DNA of 64,000 bases from Schistosoma mansoni (GCF_000237925.1 NC_031498.1:31872552-31936551); one strand, 5' to 3'; shown: positions 38,311 to 49,395, counted from the stretch's first letter. Notes: generated by a model not told the origin, from the sequence alone. Program-made: numbers and translations.

Positions 38311-38384
38311 CGCCACAAACTATTTTCTTCTGTTTTTTTTATTTGTTCAATTTTGGTTTGGAAATTACATGAGGTTTGATTACT

Positions 38385-38790
38385 TGGTTTAGTCCTTGCA
38401 ACGATGGTCTCTCATTTGACCCGACGTTCTTTGAGAGAGCCGAAAAATGATGCTTCAGTCACGTGTCACGGTAATAAACTCCACTCGTTCTTGATTCGTT
38501 TGAAAATTCGATATTCAGCCAACAAGTAAGTTGTCCTGTGCTTGTGTTTTTTGGAGTTTCCCCGTAAATTCTCCGATTTTGAAGACGAAAAATGAGGTAT
38601 ATGAGGTGCAAGTTTGGTACCAGGTAATTTGGGAACCGTAATCAATCCATCTCCAGTTCGTCGATATTACAACGGGAATAGGTTTAGTTTAGCCAATCAA
38701 GTATCATACGGGAGTTTCGCTATTCCGGATATCAGCTTAGTTGTTATTCTCTGAACTTTTCCAAAAGTTCACTATCTTTTTTAAGCAGGG
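38385..38790 (-). mobile_element. CR1-A-like 3' end
   Basis: It aligns along its length with 29690-30100: CAACGATGGTCTCTCA, AATTCTCCGATTTT, ATCATACGGGAGTTTCGCTA. It is non-coding here. Confidence 0.75.
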
Positions 38791-38918
38791 GCTAAATGGG
38801 TTATTATCTGGAGGTGTCGGTGTTCTACTGTTACTAGATACAGAAGCCTGTTGAGTGAAAGCTTTTATTCCATCCATAACCATTTGAAACCCTTTGAAAC
38901 TGATCACACTGCAGCCGT

Positions 38919-39246
38919 ACACATAATGCAGGGTTCTACTGTAACGAAAAGGTCACATTCGACCAAAATCTTGTCAAGTTCTTTTTGGTTATTTCGACAC
39001 CACTGTTCTAGTCGTCTAATTGTCACCATCTCGGCATGTTGAGTAGCATCTCTAGTTGCATTCACCTAGAAATCACAAAACTCCTACTAATGAGTTACTT
39101 CGTTGCGACCAGATGCAATTACTTCTCCATTATAAACAAAAGCACACCCTACTGGGACTTCATTACATCTCAGTGCTTCACAAGCCAATTCGAAGGCAAT
39201 ATCCATGTGAACATTCCTTCAGAAGTATTTACCGCACGACCTTGAG
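38919..39246 (-). pseudogene. ADAT2: Partial ADAT2 duplicate (exon 1, intron 1, part of exon 2)
   Basis: 328 bp that appear identical, base for base, to 29226-29553 of ADAT2, in the same orientation, 9.7 kb away. It includes 40 bp before the ATG, all of exon 1, the 33-bp intron and exon 2 through the PCIMC zinc site. It then breaks off. Retention of the intron shows a DNA-level copy, not a retrocopy. Without the rest of exon 2 and exon 3 it cannot encode a deaminase. Confidence 0.93.
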
Positions 39247-39489
39247 GATGCCGAACATCTTATCGCTGAAATAAGGGAGCTCTATTTAAGAGTGCGGTGG
39301 TACCTCACTGTGTTAGATATATTGTTTTGATCGTTTATTACGCATCAAGACCACCGTTTTCACTTTAATTGAGCTGATTTTTAGTTAAAGAAACGCCAAA
39401 GGTTTCGTTACCTTTTGGAAGTAGTTTTGCACACGTTCTTTAATTGAGTACACTAGTTTTGTTCCTGCAGGAACATGTGTTGCGCTTAG

Positions 39490-39759
39490 GTGAAGTATTG
39501 CATTGAAACGATACATTTTAGGAAGATTTCCCCCAATTAGGGAAAACGTGGGGTTTTATCAATAAATATAGACGGATATCCGCAAAGTATCATGGGGTTC
39601 TGGGGAAATATTGGGAAAAACCCGAAGTTTTGGGGAATCCCACAATATTTTCCCAAAACATTGTGGATTTCTCCAATATTTCCCCATAAACTCATGTTAC
39701 TCTGTTGAACTCCGTCTACATCTATTGATAAAATGTATCGTTTTAATGCAATACTTCAC
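39490..39759. mobile_element. Fold-back (palindromic) element
   Basis: The terminal 31 bp are inverted repeats with one mismatch (GTGAAGTATTGCATT at the left, AATGCAATACTTCAC at the right). Interior arms also pair: GGGGAAATATTGGG / CCAATATTTCCCC, and TTTATCAATA / TATTGATAAA. About 40 bp near 39521-39560 are unpaired. No ORF and no clear target duplication. Confidence 0.8.
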
Positions 39760-40046
39760 AATTTTCTACAGATATCACAGGAAAGCCTGGTGAACTATAG
39801 TTCACCTTATTTTCTGGTTTCCAGCTTTTGTGTCAACGTGTGTGAGTGCCTAAGCTATTTTTAAACGTCTGACTGATAACTACACAGTCTAAAAAATGCA
39901 ATGATCAACATCTAGGCTATAAATATCCTTTGGAATGTGGCATACAGTGCGTTAAGTGCAAAATGTGGTAGCAGTAAGTTTATACAAATCCAACTTCTTC
40001 GGCCATAAAATGGTTTCGTGAGAGTGGATGAGTATGGTTATGCTAG

Positions 40047-40418
40047 CAACGAGAATCGGATACAAAGAGCTTGCCTTTCAAAACCACTGCAATGTTTTAC
40101 GCTGCTAAAAGGCATATTAGCAAGCGCAATCGAGACGGGTCTAATGATGCTCTCTTTGTCGATACAAAGATGGGTGTGTTGTCATCACCAATAAGCCCAA
40201 ATTCTATTGTTTTACATGGGTCAAAGGAAGAAATACTTGCTTCATAGTGGTTTTTCAGCAGTAAAAGCTTAAAAAAGCAGATTTCTTTTGCACCCAGTTT
40301 GCAAAGTGAAAGCATTTGGAAGACGCCTGAAGGATTCACTCGCAGGGCTAGGTCTGTTTTCGGCAGGAGAAACAAAAACCTGACCGCCCTAGTCATCCAG
40401 GTTTCACTGTGTGTGTAG
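40047..40418 (+). other. Coding-like fragment, unidentified
   Basis: Plus-strand frame from 40047 reads KSLPFKTTAMFYAAKRHISK, then DALFVDTKMGVLSSPISPNS. A single TAG (40245-40247) follows, then the same frame continues with APSLQSESIWKTPEGFTRR, RARSVFGRRNKN. The composition is protein-like, unlike the surrounding repeats. It may be a pseudogene or exon debris; a minus-strand frame over the same bases is less convincing. Function unknown. Confidence 0.3.
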
Positions 40419-40744
40419 CTACTCCTATGGAAACTGGTGATTGGACACAAGTCATGGGTGAAAAACTACCTCATGTCATTAAAGAAAAACACTAGTTAAG
40501 AAATTAGTGAATTATCTTAATGTCAGGTCAGACATCTTTTATAGTCAAAGAGAGAGAAGGCTCAGCCCAAAACTCGTTGAGCATGACATTGGGTTGATAA
40601 AAGATCTACTTAACTAGCAGATGCCTCAAGATATCTTTCAGGTTACCTTGCTGAAGATTCGTAGACTAGGTAGCCAAGCGGACTTGAAATAAGGCTAAGC
40701 CAGGCTGCTAAAATGGTATTTTAATCGCCAAATGAAAAATACTT

Positions 40745-41312
40745 AATGCCACTTACTTACTCTCAATGGAGCATAGGCCGCCGACCAGCAGTCTCCAACC
40801 CACTCTGTCCTGGGCCTTCCTTTCTAGTTCTATCCATTTTTTGTTCATTCTTCTCATGTCTGTCTCCATTTCTCGGTGTAATGTGTTCTTTGGTCTTCCT
40901 CTTCTCCTTTGACCTTCAGGATTCCATGTGAGGGCTTGTCTTGCGACACAATTGGGTGATTTCCTCAAAGTATGCTCAATCCACTTCCAACGCTTCTTCC
41001 TGATTTCTTCCTCTACTGGATGGAATCTGGTTTGTTGTCTCCCACAGTAACTTGTTGTCGATAGTGTCTGGCCATCGGATCCGAAATATTTTGCGTAGAC
41101 AACTGTTAATAAACACTTGTATCTTCTGGATGATGGCTTTCGTAGTTCTCCACGTCTCCGCCCCATACAGTAGAACTGTCTTGACATTTGTATTGAAAAT
41201 TCTAGCCTTGGTGTTGGTTGACGATTGTTTTGAGTTTCAGATGTTTTTCAGTAGTAAATATGCTGCTCTTGCTTTGCCGATCCTCGCCCTCACATCTGCA
41301 TCTGATCCACCG
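40745..41312 (-). mobile_element. RTE-2 3' fragment
   Basis: Minus-strand RTE C-terminal domain: KVWKW-type [14 protein letters not shown], then [34 protein letters not shown]. It starts near ACTTACTTACTCTCAATGG (3' end) and is 5'-truncated near 41312. Confidence 0.88.
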
Positions 41313-41398
41313 TGTCCATCACGGTGACTGACTAAACCAAACCTATTTCCCTTGTCGTAGATAAGAGCCAGGAATGACCTGATCACAGTTTTTAATTA

Positions 41399-41640
41399 AT
41401 GATGAATCTGCATCTGATATGTCCTCATTTTTCTTGTCTTCCAAAACAGAAAATTTATGAGGACACTAAAAAAGTTCACAAGCCCAGAACAAGTTACTTA
41501 TCGGCTAACTGTCAACTTTTCCATCAAATCGTCAGCAAATGGAACTCGTTACCTCAACACATGATTGAGGCTCCATCTGTCGACACATTCGAAAGTAAGT
41601 TGAATCAACTGAGATTTCACCATTGTCAGGACTAATACAG
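41399..41640 (+). mobile_element. CR1-like C-terminal fragment
   Basis: The frame ends SKWNSLPQHMIEAPSVDTFE, the tail typical of CR1/Jockey-type ORF2 proteins (compare the WNSLPDE segment of CR1-B and CR1-C). Confidence 0.65.
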
Positions 41641-41644
41641 GCCA

Positions 41645-42340
41645 CTCAGCCTCTTGTCCTTCCCAAGCTGTCAGGGTAAAAGGATCGCTTTAAAAACATA
41701 AATAGGAAAGCTGATCTTACTAAGTTAAAATCTTACAGAGAAATGCTCAGGACTTGATTTAATCGACTTTCAAACCTTCATAAGTGAATATTACTCAAAG
41801 AAAGAATAAGGCAGAACATTTTAGTAACCAAGTCATTATTCAAAGTAAGAAATAAATAAGATCTCGCATTCTGTGATAAAACAAAAGGAAACGGTTTACT
41901 CGTTTCCCAAAATTTTCCATCATCTGCAAATATAATCCCATATAATCCAAACAACATTGGGTGTGATTCAGTCAAAATGGAGCAGTTGCACTTATTTTGT
42001 ATATTTCTCTCAAACCTTGGTTTAGTATTATGTTTAACTATTTAGTTTGTGGTTCCATTTGTTTCGCTTGGAATGTATTTCTCATGTTTAAGTTTTCGTT
42101 AGTTTCGGAGTTTTTCCTCTTCCTATGCTTCATTTTGTGGTGCACCAACTTAAACCATAACACACTCATCCAGGGTTGCACGTTAATAATAACTAACCAT
42201 TATTTCAACTTGTTCAATCTTTATTTTTATTTTCACTTCATCACTTGATGGTGTAATATTGTGACGTGGTAAACATACCTTAGATCTTAGTTTTTCATTT
42301 TCATGACCAATACTATATAAATTATTTACATTTTGTCCAT
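41645..42340. other. Sequence upstream of the MTCH gene
   Basis: No repeat or exon recognised; it would contain promoter or 5' UTR elements of the MTCH gene. Confidence 0.4.
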
Positions 42341-42352
42341 TTTCTAGACTCC

Positions 42353-42917
42353 ATGATTGACAGTGATACTGATGAATTTTCATCACAATATGTATCGTAT
42401 ACAATTGTACCTTATGTAGAACAACAACCTGTAGTTGGCATTGAAGCTTACTTTCTGAGACAATTAGCTAATCCTTTTCGTGTTGCTTGGACTCTTATCA
42501 AGTTAGGCTATGAACCATTGGCACCAGTTCAGTTCAGTTCACCTCTTGCTCTATTTGGTTTATCATCTCCAATTTATGTTTATCCAAATTTCTTCAAGTA
42601 TACCTATCATTTAATGAAAACAATAGGTGTTTGGAAGGTGTTATCAACAGGATTGTTTGCAAATGCTACACATGATTTTATTGTGGAAATATTTCGTGCA
42701 GCGTTTAGACGAAGAACAAATATATGGATGCGAACAGAAAGTAATTTTTACAATAAGAAACAAATCGTCATTCATCCCACTGCTAGTCAACAAACCAATA
42801 AAGAATTTCAAGCTGAACGACTTTTAGAAGAGTCAAGACTTCCAGTTTTCTTTGAAAGATTTACTGAGATACTATCACTGAAATTTTGGGAAGTCTTAGT
42901 CAGCCATCCATTTTATG
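42353..42917 (+). CDS. MTCH2: MTCH exon 1
   Basis: It runs from ATG to TTTTATG|GTATGT and ends one base into a codon. It includes [20 protein letters not shown] and ends in SHPFY. The open frame beyond the donor to 43069 is intron read-through. Confidence 0.9.
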
Positions 42918-45900
42918 GTATGTTCTATTTTATCTTGCATACTTCTGTTTGTTTTGCATATCCCATTTCCATAGGACAAACTGTCATTATCAACCTTAAT
43001 GTGTGTATACGTATTCATGTATCATCTGGTTGTCATTATATTCAGGTACTTCTTGTTAATAAGTACTAACTAGCACGGTAATCAGGTCCATGGTTCTCTA
43101 CCGACCACCCGACATCAAAACATAGTGCTCGTAATGTCGAGTCACGTAGGATGATAAATCCATTGAAACCCGATCGACAGAAATTAATTATCACTAAAGA
43201 CTAGATAAACATGACATTGGTCACTTACCCTGTGATCAACCGGTTTAAACTTTTCAGTCGTACAGGAGATTATTCGCTTTCCCGTGACCACGTTCCCAAA
43301 ATATTACAGTTACACCTTTATGACACATCCCAACTCAAGAAACTTAGGTCAAGTAGAGTTTCATACCGAGTAGTTTGAACTTTCAACCCAAAAAGTCTGT
43401 CGGTCAGTCATAACGTAGAGCCTGGCAAGAATGTATTGGCCTAAGTTCTCATACCACATCAGCACAACGAAAGAAAATGAACAAGATGGGTAGCTAAGGA
43501 GTCCAAGTACTAGTAGTAAAAATGGTAATGAGAAAGAATCAACATTGGAAACGTGGTTGAAAAACATGGAATGAAAAGGAATGTATGAAGAAATACTCAA
43601 AATCAAGACCTAACTAGGGTTCAAAAAGTGATATTTTTTAGTTTGAATACGTACTTATTCTTTTTTTTTGCTAGATCTTTTTTTATCCCATTGATTATTT
43701 TAAGGACATGGGAGTTCGGGACAAAAGTGTTTTGAGAAAATATATTTTAAACACTTTACTTATTTTGTAAGTTTCATAAACCCTGGTGAGTTGGTGTCCG
43801 GAGAAATCTCAGTATTGATCTAGAAACTTCACCTGGCTTTCATCAACTTAAGTCACATATGATTTAGTAGTAATACTTTCCTACCAACAAAGGAGCGAGT
43901 ATACTTCACAGTACTCCTATTTGTTTTGTTTTATGTTCGTTAAATTTGGACTTTAAAAATAGAGGATAATCGTAGATCATTAGTTTTTGGTCATAGATAC
44001 TTGTGAAGCATTTCTCGTATATTTCTAGATCACTAAGTAAGCGATGTTGTGGTCAAAAGTAGGCTATTAGGTAGAGATGGTAAATCGATCTATGAAGTAG
44101 TGAATCTTCAATCGAGGTGGCTGGAACGCATGTTATTTATACCGTTCCACCTACCTCGACGCACAATGGTAGGTGGTTTCAAGATAAAACTAGAAGCCTC
44201 CCGACCAAAATCAACTAATAACGTACATAATTTCCGTTTCTAGTTTAATAGGGAGTTGGCTACCGAGCCATGTACTCATCCTTTGATAGGCAGATAAACA
44301 TATCGACTGTGTTGCAGGTGGTGCTATGCCACCTACGGTTCTATAATCACCAATTACGAGGATATCACGTAATCCCACCTGGAAGTTGAGATCAATGCTG
44401 TAAACTAGTATCATATTTTTATGTAGCCTTTCCGAGACCTGTTTCGACCTATTGTTATGATTGGTAAGTCTGTTGCATAAGATTTTCAGCAGATTATCCT
44501 TACTATAGCAATAACACAGGGCATAGAGATTGTAGATCACACAAACAAATATTTTAGACATCTACTGATTCTTATTCTTTAGTTTCTTATCTTTTAAAAT
44601 GTTAGAAATCATATAATAGTCTATGTTTTTATTAATCTAGTGATTACTGTCCGACAGATTGCAGCTTTGATTGGTAAAGAAACTCAGTATACATTTTTTC
44701 CTATGGCTGTTCGAGCTGTTTACCGTGAAAATGGTATTTTAGGATTTTTCCAGGTAGGCGATTATTATTTTATCCTGTGACACATTTTATTGATTCCTGT
44801 CTCATTCTTTCTTTCAATGATTGGCTTTAAAAAAAGACAATATACGATCACAGGTTTGTACCTATTTCTTGCACTTCGATTCGGGTAACCCTCTTACGTA
44901 AAAAGTGTAGTGTACACAGAGAGTCTACCTAGAGGAGTTGGAAAACCTTGATTCCAAACCAGTGGTGCACATGGGCTCTAGTAACCTGAAGGAACAAATG
45001 GTGTATGAACCAATCGTTGGTCACTGGCTACCATGGGACTGCATCTCCTTGCGATGCTCCACTGCCTTGTGGATTAGGCTTTTAGGTCAAAGGCTCCGGG
45101 TGTGGCCCCTTAAGAAAACCACCTGCCTCGGTTTGGGCGCCCGGGCATTATCCCAGCCCTCACATAAATCTAATGATTTATGTAGTGCATATCTATTTGG
45201 TACCTCCTTGTACCAATGTTTATGTGTTTAAATAAATAATAACTAAATAAAAAGTCTGGAATTCAAAGCTAAGTATACAAACATGTACTACTCAGCTACT
45301 GTTAGATTAATTTAAATTTTAGACGTATACCGATCAAGCATACTTAGCCTGCAAGCTAAATGTATCATATGAGAGCCAACATTTTGATCAAGTAAATACC
45401 AATTCAGTCTTATTAATATCTCGTGTTTCGATTTCTCGCTTGTATTCTTTCCTTGTAAATCATATTTTTATGTTTAGTTTCTTAACGTAGTGTACACTAT
45501 GGTTGTTATTTCAGCTTATTGTGCTGATGTTGTCAAACAACATTGACAGTGTATATTTGTACTATGTACAGTTTTATTCGCAATCGATAATTAACTAATT
45601 TACCTAGTCACTTACGTCTGTTACCCCTCGTAGATGAGCATAGGCCGCCCACCAGGATTGTCCAACCAATTCTGTCCTGGGCAATTCTTTCCAGTTGCTA
45701 TTCGTTCTTCTGATGTCTGCCTCCACTTTCCGACAGAGTATGTTCCTTGGTCTTCCCCTTTTCCTTTTCCCTTCAGGATCCCAAGTTGGCGCTTGCCTCG
45801 TAGTGCAGTTTGATGATTTCCATAATATTTGTCCTATCCACCTCTAACGTCTTTTCCTAATTTCCTCTTTAGTTGGAAGCTGATTTTCTCTCTCCCACAA

Positions 45901-48900
45901 TAGGTTGTTACTAATGGTATCCGGTGAACGAACATTGAATACCTTGTGTGGACAATTGTTCATGAATACTTGTAAATTTTTGATGATGGTTGTGATGGTT
46001 TTCAAAGTTTTAGCTCCATACATTAGAAGTCTCTTGATATTCGTATTGAAGATTGTAACTTTGATACTGGTTGACAGTTGTTTTGAGTTACATATGTTCT
46101 TCAACTGTAGGGATGTGGTCCTTGCTTTGCCAATCCTTGCCTTTACTTTTGCATCAGATCCTCCCAGCTTATCGATGATGCTACTTAAATGTGTGAAAGT
46201 TTCCATCTCTTCCAGAGTTTTTCTATCACGTGTGATTGGTTTGGTGTTCTCCGTGCTTATTTGAGGATCTTGGTTTTTTCTTTGTGTATGTTGAGGCCTA
46301 CTGCTGTAGAGGCTGCTGCTACACAGTTTGTCTTGGCCTGTATGTGTTGATGTGTATGTGATGGAAGAGATAGGTCATCTGTGAGGTTCAAGTCATCTAG
46401 TTGCATTCAAGTTACCCATTGTATTCTGCTCTTCCCCTCATATGTGGAGGTTTTTATAATCCAGTCAACTACCAGAGGGAAGAGAAAGAGGTAGAGTAAG
46501 CATCCTTGTCTGACACCGGTCCTCATTTGGAGTGCGTCCATCAGCTGTCCTCCATTAACCACTTTACAGTATAGTCCGTCGTATTAATTCCATATCATAT
46601 TGACGATTTTCTCAGGTACTCCATAGTATTGAAGAAGGTTCCATAATGTTCTTCTACCTACACTGTCCAATGCTTTCTCATAGTCAGTGAAGTTAATATA
46701 TAGTGACGAGTTCCATTCAATTGATTGTTAAACAATGATTCGTTGTGTCGCGATTTAATAGTCTCTCATCATTGGCTACGATAATCACGCGGACTCCAAC
46801 CAAGTCATCTATATTTATTAACATAGTTAAGTCTAATTGTTGACGACTTCATTAGGCTAATACCATAGTCATGTTTTATTTTTATTTATTTATAAAACAT
46901 TCATTTTCACTTGTTTTTTTAATTGTTTTCTTCTATTATTCAAGGGTTTTATACCACGTTTAATTGGTGAAATTATTTTAACATCTGCTTATTATTGTTC
47001 TTGTCGTCTGGTCAGATTATTAATATTTGGATTAGGTAGAAGATCTACTGAAAATATGAACATCTTACGTGTGTTATTATATTATACATTACATAATTAT
47101 ACTTATCCATTTGAAGTAAGTTTCATGTGATGGATAGTAGTAGTAATGTGAAGTCGAAGAATTCGTTAAAAAAAGTGTGAATTAGACGTTTCCTTATTCT
47201 TTTATTTGACCGGTTGATAGGCGATTTTTTAAGGGTCATGATTATTACTCAAAAAATAATCTAAGAATTTTAAGTCATTAATATAATCAGAAGGGGTTTT
47301 TTGTGGAGATTTAGTATTTTCATAGTTGAAAGCGTAAGTCAATTGAAACTAGACCACCAGGGACAATCTGGAAGCACTAGACGGCCGTTTCGTCCTATTG
47401 TGGGACTCCTCAGTGGCAGTGCGCATTCACGACCTCGCCTCGCGAGATTCTAACCCAGGACCTACCAGTCTCGCGCCAGAGCACTTAACCGATGGACTAC
47501 TGAGGAGTCCCACAATAGGACGAAACGGCCGTACAGTGCTTCCAGGTTTTCCCTGGTGGTCTAGCTTCAATTGACTCACACTTTCAACTAATATAATCAA
47601 TTAACTGTTAGTTATTTATACTCAACTTATTGTTTAAGTTATGTTTCAATCATTGTAAAAGTGAGATCACCTCAAAAGATTTCAATTTTTACCGTTGTAT
47701 TGATTAGTTGGCAATTGTTTTGAAATGATGTAGGGGATGTGCAGCTTAAATGGATACTTTCAGTTAGAGTCGTGTTCTTTGGCCTAGATAGTTTAATTAT
47801 GAAGTATTCATTATAGTTCTGAATAAAATTACCAGCCTCTACTTTTTACGGAAGCTTATGTGATGTTTGGCATAGCGACAGTAAAAGCTTTTAATTAAAC
47901 CACCTCGCTTAAAGAGCACGATATCACTGAAAACTGATGTTGTGTTGTTTAGTTTGTTTAAGCAACCTTTTCAAAATTTTAGGTTACCTATTTTAAGATT
48001 GAATAGCCGCTACAATAAATTTCCTGATCGTTGCTGCTACCTTGACGTGGTGGTCGGGCTTGTCTATCGTGATGAACCAATCGAGCTGTACTGGTTGGAA
48101 CAATCGTTCCTCAAGATCCTACCATGCCAGACAGGTCGGTTGAAGAGCGGTAAGACTAGAAGCAGCAAACCCAGGGTCCGAAGGTAAAGTCCTACTGCTG
48201 ACTGTACAGAGGTTTGACATCAGTACGGTGTTTCCTCCAGACAACCAGCATAACAGCGATGCTACCTTCCCACAAGGAAGGGTGGGGTTATAAAATGTCG
48301 ACTCTAAACATGCAAACCTCGCCTTATCCCACGGATATCCGTCTCCGGCTGTAAAGTCCCAACAAGCACGGAGCTAACACAAAAATTACCTACAAAAAGG
48401 TCGTATGCGACCGACCTCAAGCAGTTGTCCCTTGGGCACTGCGGTCATGCTCTCAGGTCATTAAGGTCACTTCTAACCGAATTTCCTTTTCAGGTACCTC
48501 TAGAAGAACCCTTTCACGATTCTGAACAATAGAAATAGATATGGAACATTTGTATTGTCACAAATGAGAAGTATTTTGAAAGTGATATGATTGTTTGACT
48601 TTAACTTTTCTAATCTCAATTCTCATAGTCATGAAACAGACTACATGATTTAACCTTCATCTCTTGAGTACTAGTGAATTGGCCCCCAAATGCCCTGATA
48701 CAGCCAAGAGTGGGGAGAGTCCGCTCTCTCTCTCAAAATGCTCTCACATGGCCACACGTATATAGCCTCTGACAGGGAAGTCCTAATCACTGCCTTCTCA
48801 TGCCACGACTGTTGTTTACGAAATTGAGAGGATGAAAAACGAATGTCCGGCGCTTTAACCATGTTAATGGACACGGTTGGTTCACCTAAGGGAGTTGGAA

Positions 48901-49323
48901 AACCCTGATTCCAAACCAATGGTACACATGGGCTCCAGGATCCTGAGGGAACAAATGGCGTATGAATCAATCGTTAGTCACCGGCTACTATGGGACTGCA
49001 TCTCCTCACGATGCTTCACTGCCTTGTAAATTAGACCTCTTGAGTACTAGTGAATTGGCACTATAATTAAAAAAAATTATTATTACTATCATCAACATTA
49101 TATATATTATCTTACCATCAATACATTTTCTCTTCACTAGTTAACTGGATGTATTATGGCTGTACATGGTGCAAATTTAATTGGTGCTACTGAATCAAAT
49201 TCTTTTCATAATTGGTATGAATGTCAACGTTATCTTAGTCAAAATCAACAAACCATACGTGGTTGGCGTCCATTTCTACGAAGTCATGTTCAACAAATTC
49301 ATTTACCAAAATTAAAAAGCTAG
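42353..49323 (+). CDS. MTCH2: Mitochondrial carrier homologue (MTCH2 type), complete, four exons
   Basis: Exons 42353-42917, 44641-44753, 46945-47115 and 49141-49323 join in frame (phases 1, 0, 0), giving 343 residues. Three degenerate carrier repeats are visible: [17 protein letters not shown] (about 39-55), [19 protein letters not shown] (about 184-202) with [20 protein letters not shown], and [19 protein letters not shown] (about 278-296). As in known MTCH proteins, the PX(D/E)XX(K/R) transport signature is not conserved. MTCH1/2 sit in the mitochondrial outer membrane and MTCH2 acts as an insertase for helical outer-membrane proteins; that role is inferred. The ATG follows an AG (TTTTCTAG) by five bases, which could be a 5' UTR intron or spliced-leader acceptor. 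MTCH2 fits the length and repeat spacing better than MTCH1. Confidence 0.92.
43080..43335 (+). repeat. Repeat shared with 23040-23190
   Basis: Common order: ATAGTGCTCGTAATGTCGAG / ATAGTGCACGCAGTGTCAAG, then ATGACATTG...CTGTGATCAA. Element type not recognised; lies in MTCH intron 1. Confidence 0.5.
43970..44200 (+). mobile_element. RTE-1 fragment, degenerate
   Basis: GGTAGAGATGGTAAATC, then CGAGGTGGCTGGAACG, then CCTACCTCGACGCAC follow the C-terminal coding order of RTE-1. Lies in MTCH intron 1. Confidence 0.6.
44641..44753 (+). CDS. MTCH2: MTCH exon 2
   Basis: 113 bp, acceptor ATTAATCTAG, donor CAG|GTAGGC. Codes [14 protein letters not shown] and [12 protein letters not shown]. Confidence 0.92.
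44920..45245 (+). repeat. Interspersed repeat X, copy 5 (3' half)
   Basis: From AGAGTCTACCTAGAGGAG to TTTATGTGTTTAAATAAATA; lies in MTCH intron 2. Confidence 0.85.
45600..46740 (-). mobile_element. RTE-2 element, RT plus C-terminus, degenerate
   Basis: Minus strand from 46720 down: [45 protein letters not shown], then the C-terminal [31 protein letters not shown], and the 3' end at about 45610 (ACTTACGTCTGTTACCCC). The most extensive RTE-2 copy in the window, with several stops. Lies in MTCH intron 2. Confidence 0.85.
46945..47115 (+). CDS. MTCH2: MTCH exon 3
   Basis: 171 bp, acceptor ATTATTCAAG, donor GAA|GTAAGT. Codes [17 protein letters not shown] and ends YTYPFE. Confidence 0.92.
47285..47592. 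repeat. Family B repeat with long inverted arms
   Basis: The left arm 47290-47425 and right arm 47490-47590 are inverted copies, each carrying hammerhead sequence. The minus motif has the extra CCA in stem I. The plus motif has a GTA triplet but an unpaired base next to the core. A tRNA-like box lies between. Lies in MTCH intron 3. Confidence 0.8.
48020..48500 (+). repeat. GC-richer segment, probably 5' region of an RTE-type element
   Basis: Begins CTTGACGTGGTGGTCGG and runs through CCATGCCAGACAGGTCGG to CACTGCGGTCATGCTCTCAG. Base composition differs sharply from the neighbouring intron, pointing to an inserted element. Assignment to RTE is from memory and tentative. Confidence 0.45.
48680..49045 (+). 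repeat. Interspersed repeat X, copy 6
   Basis: CCCCCAAATGCCCTGATAC to GATGCTTCACTGCC; 3' end missing. TTGAGTACTAGTGAATTGGC occurs on both sides (about 48664-48683 and 49040-49059), as expected of a target-site duplication or a local duplication. Confidence 0.8.
49141..49323 (+). CDS. MTCH2: MTCH exon 4
   Basis: 183 bp, acceptor TCTTCACTAG. Codes [15 protein letters not shown] through to LPKLKS-stop (TAG 49321-49323). The 3' UTR begins directly in an RTE-1 tail (49325-49395). AATAAA lies at 49653-49658. Confidence 0.92.
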   Translation, partial: LTGCIMAVHGANLIGATESNSFHNWYECQRYLSQNQQTIRGWRPFLRSHVQQIHLPKLKS

Positions 49324-49324
49324 T

Positions 49325-49395
49325 TATGCTAACAAGGTATGGCAACTTGGACCGATGTATAAGTGTGCCTGATCCTACGTTGTAGCTGACTGACT
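49325..49395 (+). mobile_element. RTE-1 3' tail in the MTCH 3' UTR
   Basis: GTATGGCAACTTGGACC to GTAGCTGACTGACTGAG, the terminal segment of RTE-1, immediately after the MTCH stop codon. Confidence 0.8.

Noticed and set aside
40097-40450. Minus-strand 117-codon frame as a gene
   Set aside because: No domain; the opposite strand reads as more protein-like, although with one stop.
42918-43069. Extension of MTCH exon 1 past 42917
   Set aside because: A consensus donor at 42918 and an in-phase exon at 44641 that completes the conserved SHPF-VITVR motif.
44211-44561. Minus-strand 116-codon frame in MTCH intron 1
   Set aside because: No recognisable domain or splice context; probably repeat debris.
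48664-48683. Target-site duplication size used to assign repeat X to a named class
   Set aside because: One pair of flanks is not enough to define the mechanism, so X is left unclassified.
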